NCBI GenBank assembly: GCA_002361335.1
Contig: DESS01000020.1
Location: 37,687 to 45,936, forward strand
Length of the DNA stretch: 8,250 bases
Direction of reading: 5' to 3'
Source: Richelia sp. UBA3308
Lineage (GTDB): Bacteria > Cyanobacteriota > Cyanobacteriia > Cyanobacteriales > Nostocaceae
In this document: piece by piece, positions 6,586-8,250 of the stretch
Position numbering within the stretch: the first letter of the stretch is position 1
Layout of the letters: each line of letters starts with the position of its first letter
Made by a program: the position numbers and the translations under genes
Notes under the pieces: model-generated
Databases searched by the model: none
The model's input: only the letters and a program-made list of their open reading frames with translations
What the model was told of the DNA's origin: nothing

Positions 6586-6621
6586 CTCCCACACTTCCCA
6601 CACTTCCCACACTCCCCACAT
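6586..6621. repeat. Tandem 9-mer repeat in the exchanger-channel gap
   Basis: Four units in 9-bp register: CTCCCACAC, TTCCCACAC, TTCCCACAC, TCCCCACAT. On the minus strand they can be read as a Gly-Ser-Val repeat in a spurious open frame that runs into the exchanger start. I treat it as intergenic repeat DNA. With the heptamer pair at 6516-6529 it accounts for much of the 201-bp gap at 6444-6644. Confidence 0.8.
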
Positions 6622-6644
6622 TTGTCCCCTTATCCCCCCATCCT

Positions 6645-7553
6645 TCAGTCATTATCCGATCTATTTAACAAACGGGGATAAGGTAAATTATGCTTTGCGA
6701 ATCCTTGTTTTGCTCTTTTTGTCAAGTCAGTTTTGTAAATAAATTCATCCCGCGCATCTAAAGGATAACTTTTGAGTTGAAACCAAGTTCCCCAAGGTTT
6801 TTCTTCTACAATTACTAAAATCGGAAGTTTTAAATAAGTGTATTTACTTGTGTATGCTACTCGATACAAGATTTTGTTTACTAATTGAATATCTACCTGA
6901 TGAGCGAAGTAAAACTCAGTTATAACTTGAGCTTCCAACTCACCCATGTTGGCATTAGATACGGCATTTGTCCAGATTTTGTTGTGGGGTATAGTAACAA
7001 CATTATCTTCTGGTGTTTGTAAACGGATTCCCCTGAGTCCATAACTTCTCACTTCCCCATAGTAATCTCCTATTTGAATGCGATCGCCAACTCGGTAGGG
7101 TGCTTCAAATAAGCCGACGATTCCGGCGATGATGGAACTTACGTAGTCTTTGAAAGCAAAACCCAAGGCGACTGCCACGGTACCTGTAACTGCAACTAAG
7201 TTATCTCGGGATAAGTTTAAGAATAAGTTCATCAAAAATATAATGGTTACAGTTAAAACCATCATTCTCAAAAAGGGCAGGAATTGCTTAACTTGCAATC
7301 GCCATTCTTTAGCAACTTGTTCTGACACCCAAATGAGCAATTTGTCAACTACCTTAATAGTGATATAGGAAATTCCTACAACAATCAAACCTTGACTAAT
7401 TTTCCAAGTTGTAATTTCAGTAATGATTTGTTTGGTTTGTTTTGCTGTTTCTTGTGCTGGATCACCGGCAGATTGAGCTAATACTGTTTTTGTATAAAGA
7501 TGCGCCAAATCGAGCCTACCCAGGTAGGTTTTATTACCAATTTGCTGGCTCAT
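6645..7553 (-). CDS. MscS-family small-conductance mechanosensitive channel
   Basis: This 302-residue inner-membrane channel of the MscS family would open under membrane tension and release ions and solutes during hypo-osmotic stress. It has a polar N-terminus (1-50) and helices at about 52-76 and 92-114. The pore helix follows (about 118-150), with the Gly/Ala-rich VAVALGFAFKDYVSSIIAG. The typical beta-domain entry PYRVGDRIQIGDYYGEV (152-168) and the VVTIPHNKIWTNAVSN stretch (185-200) come next, then an alpha/beta C-terminal region. The length is close to the E. coli MscS class. The start is uncertain: ATGs at 7553, 7592 and 7622 are in frame and none has a clear Shine-Dalgarno. I chose 7553 because it begins 25 bp after the upstream stop, whereas 7592 would overlap that gene by 14 bp and 7622 by 44 bp. 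The close spacing implies co-transcription with the ATPase gene. Confidence 0.92.
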   Translation of the reverse strand: MSQQIGNKTYLGRLDLAHLYTKTVLAQSAGDPAQETAKQTKQIITEITTWKISQGLIVVGISYITIKVVDKLLIWVSEQVAKEWRLQVKQFLPFLRMMVLTVTIIFLMNLFLNLSRDNLVAVTGTVAVALGFAFKDYVSSIIAGIVGLFEAPYRVGDRIQIGDYYGEVRSYGLRGIRLQTPEDNVVTIPHNKIWTNAVSNANMGELEAQVITEFYFAHQVDIQLVNKILYRVAYTSKYTYLKLPILVIVEEKPWGTWFQLKSYPLDARDEFIYKTDLTKRAKQGFAKHNLPYPRLLNRSDND

Positions 7554-7578
7554 ACAGAATTGGTATAAAATCTCAATA

Positions 7579-8250
7579 TTAGTCAGATTCATAGATAATA
7601 AAATTATTATTCGACAATTCATTTTTCAGCCGTGGATAATGAATTGGGTTAATAGTTAATATGCCATTATTTTGCTCCACTAAACCCCCACGGCGTAACA
7701 TTTGCACCTTAGCTTTAACCAAAGACTTTTCGTCTCCCAAACTCTCGCTGAGTGCTGTTAACGTTAAATCACCGTGTAATAATAAAGAATATAAAATATA
7801 GTGTTCATCTGCATCTAAATCCCCTAGATTGGGTAATTCTGGATTTTGTGTTACGAGAATACCATTACCATTCTCATTTTCCATTTCTTTAGCTTCATAG
7901 CAGATTGAACGTAAAAAAACTTGCGCGGCTACAGTATTAACTCCTTGACTTACAGAAGCTAACTTTTTAAAATATCTATTTTGATAACTTTCATTTTCTT
8001 CTGTATTATAAAACTCTAAGTGAGCTTTATTAAAAGTAATATCAAATTCAGAAACAATTGGTTCAAACCATGTTTGTAATTCTTTGTCTGTAAGTTTTGG
8101 TAACTCTAAAGATTCACCACAATAAGCTTTAAAATGAGATACATGATTGAGGTATTCCCAAGCAACTTTCCCCGCACCAATTACCCAAAATCGAGAATCA
8201 TCTTGAAGCAATACATCTTGTAAATAATCAATTCCTTCCAAACCATCAAC
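7579..8250 (-). CDS. AAA/STAND-like ATPase, C-terminal part, with winged-helix tail (5' end cut by window)
   Basis: The frame is open to the window edge and no convincing start is present (a TTG at 8241 is the first possible one), so 223 residues of a longer protein are visible. The first part, GLEGIDYLQDVLL then RFWVIGAGKVAWEYL (residues 3-33), resembles the stretch after Walker B up to sensor 1 in AAA/STAND NTPases. Residues about 94-115 (LASVSQG to FLRSI) resemble the helical lid. A winged-helix-like region follows at about 145-207 (DEHYILYSLLLHGDLTLTALSESLG and onward to LVEQNNGILTI). The Walker A and B motifs would lie outside the window and cannot be confirmed. Its stop is 25 bp before the chosen start of the MscS gene. 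A regulatory or energy-coupling role for the channel is inferred from adjacency only. Confidence 0.65.
   Translation of the reverse strand, partial: VDGLEGIDYLQDVLLQDDSRFWVIGAGKVAWEYLNHVSHFKAYCGESLELPKLTDKELQTWFEPIVSEFDITFNKAHLEFYNTEENESYQNRYFKKLASVSQGVNTVAAQVFLRSICYEAKEMENENGNGILVTQNPELPNLGDLDADEHYILYSLLLHGDLTLTALSESLGDEKSLVKAKVQMLRRGGLVEQNNGILTINPIHYPRLKNELSNNNFIIYESD

Noticed and set aside
6413..6652. 79-residue minus-strand open frame with Gly-Ser-Val repeats
   Set aside because: It is produced by the 9-mer tandem repeat, overlaps the ends of two well-supported genes, and the remainder has no recognisable domain.
7150..7368. Plus-strand 72-residue frame within the channel gene
   Set aside because: It is antisense to the MscS membrane helices, with low-complexity Lys/Thr composition.

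Overview
The window looks like chromosomal DNA from a filamentous cyanobacterium, probably of the Nostocales. The evidence is four perfect HIP1 octamers (GCGATCGC, at 516, 1025, 1914 and 7080), AT-rich intergenic DNA carrying short tandem heptamer repeats, and a multi-GAF hybrid histidine kinase of the kind common in these genomes. The species cannot be named from sequence alone.

Layout. Positions 1-458 are a long AT-rich leader with no gene. It contains a 9+9 bp perfect dyad with a GTA-N8-TAC core, repeated TTGAT/ATCAA motifs, two stem-loop candidates and a 10-bp direct repeat. Then come two plus-strand genes that overlap by 8 bp. The first is a membrane-anchored hybrid histidine kinase (TM, three GAF, HisKA, HATPase, two REC, HPt). 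The second is a response regulator with a REC domain and a degenerate GGDEF domain. Positions 5164-5441 are a convergent intergenic region with three heptamer repeat arrays. On the minus strand, reading leftwards from the right edge, lie the C-terminal part of an AAA/STAND-like ATPase with a winged-helix tail (cut by the window edge), an MscS-type channel, and a CaCA-family cation/Ca2+ exchanger. A 201-bp repeat-bearing gap separates the channel from the exchanger.

How the genes may work together. The plus-strand pair looks like a complete phosphorelay: His604 to a kinase REC Asp, to HPt His1192, to Asp61 of the partner regulator. The partner's output domain has DDDEF in place of GGDEF and lacks most other catalytic residues, yet keeps an RxxD at the exact I-site position. 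It is therefore better read as a possible c-di-GMP sensor or a protein-interaction output than as a cyclase. The minus-strand genes suggest ion and osmotic homeostasis. The ATPase and channel are tightly linked and probably co-transcribed; membership of the exchanger in the same unit is less certain.

No CRISPR, transposase, tRNA or rRNA was seen. The most unusual points are the degenerate GGDEF with its retained I-site, the missing Thr/Ser in the kinase's first receiver, the ATPase-channel-exchanger arrangement, and the dense dyads in the leader.
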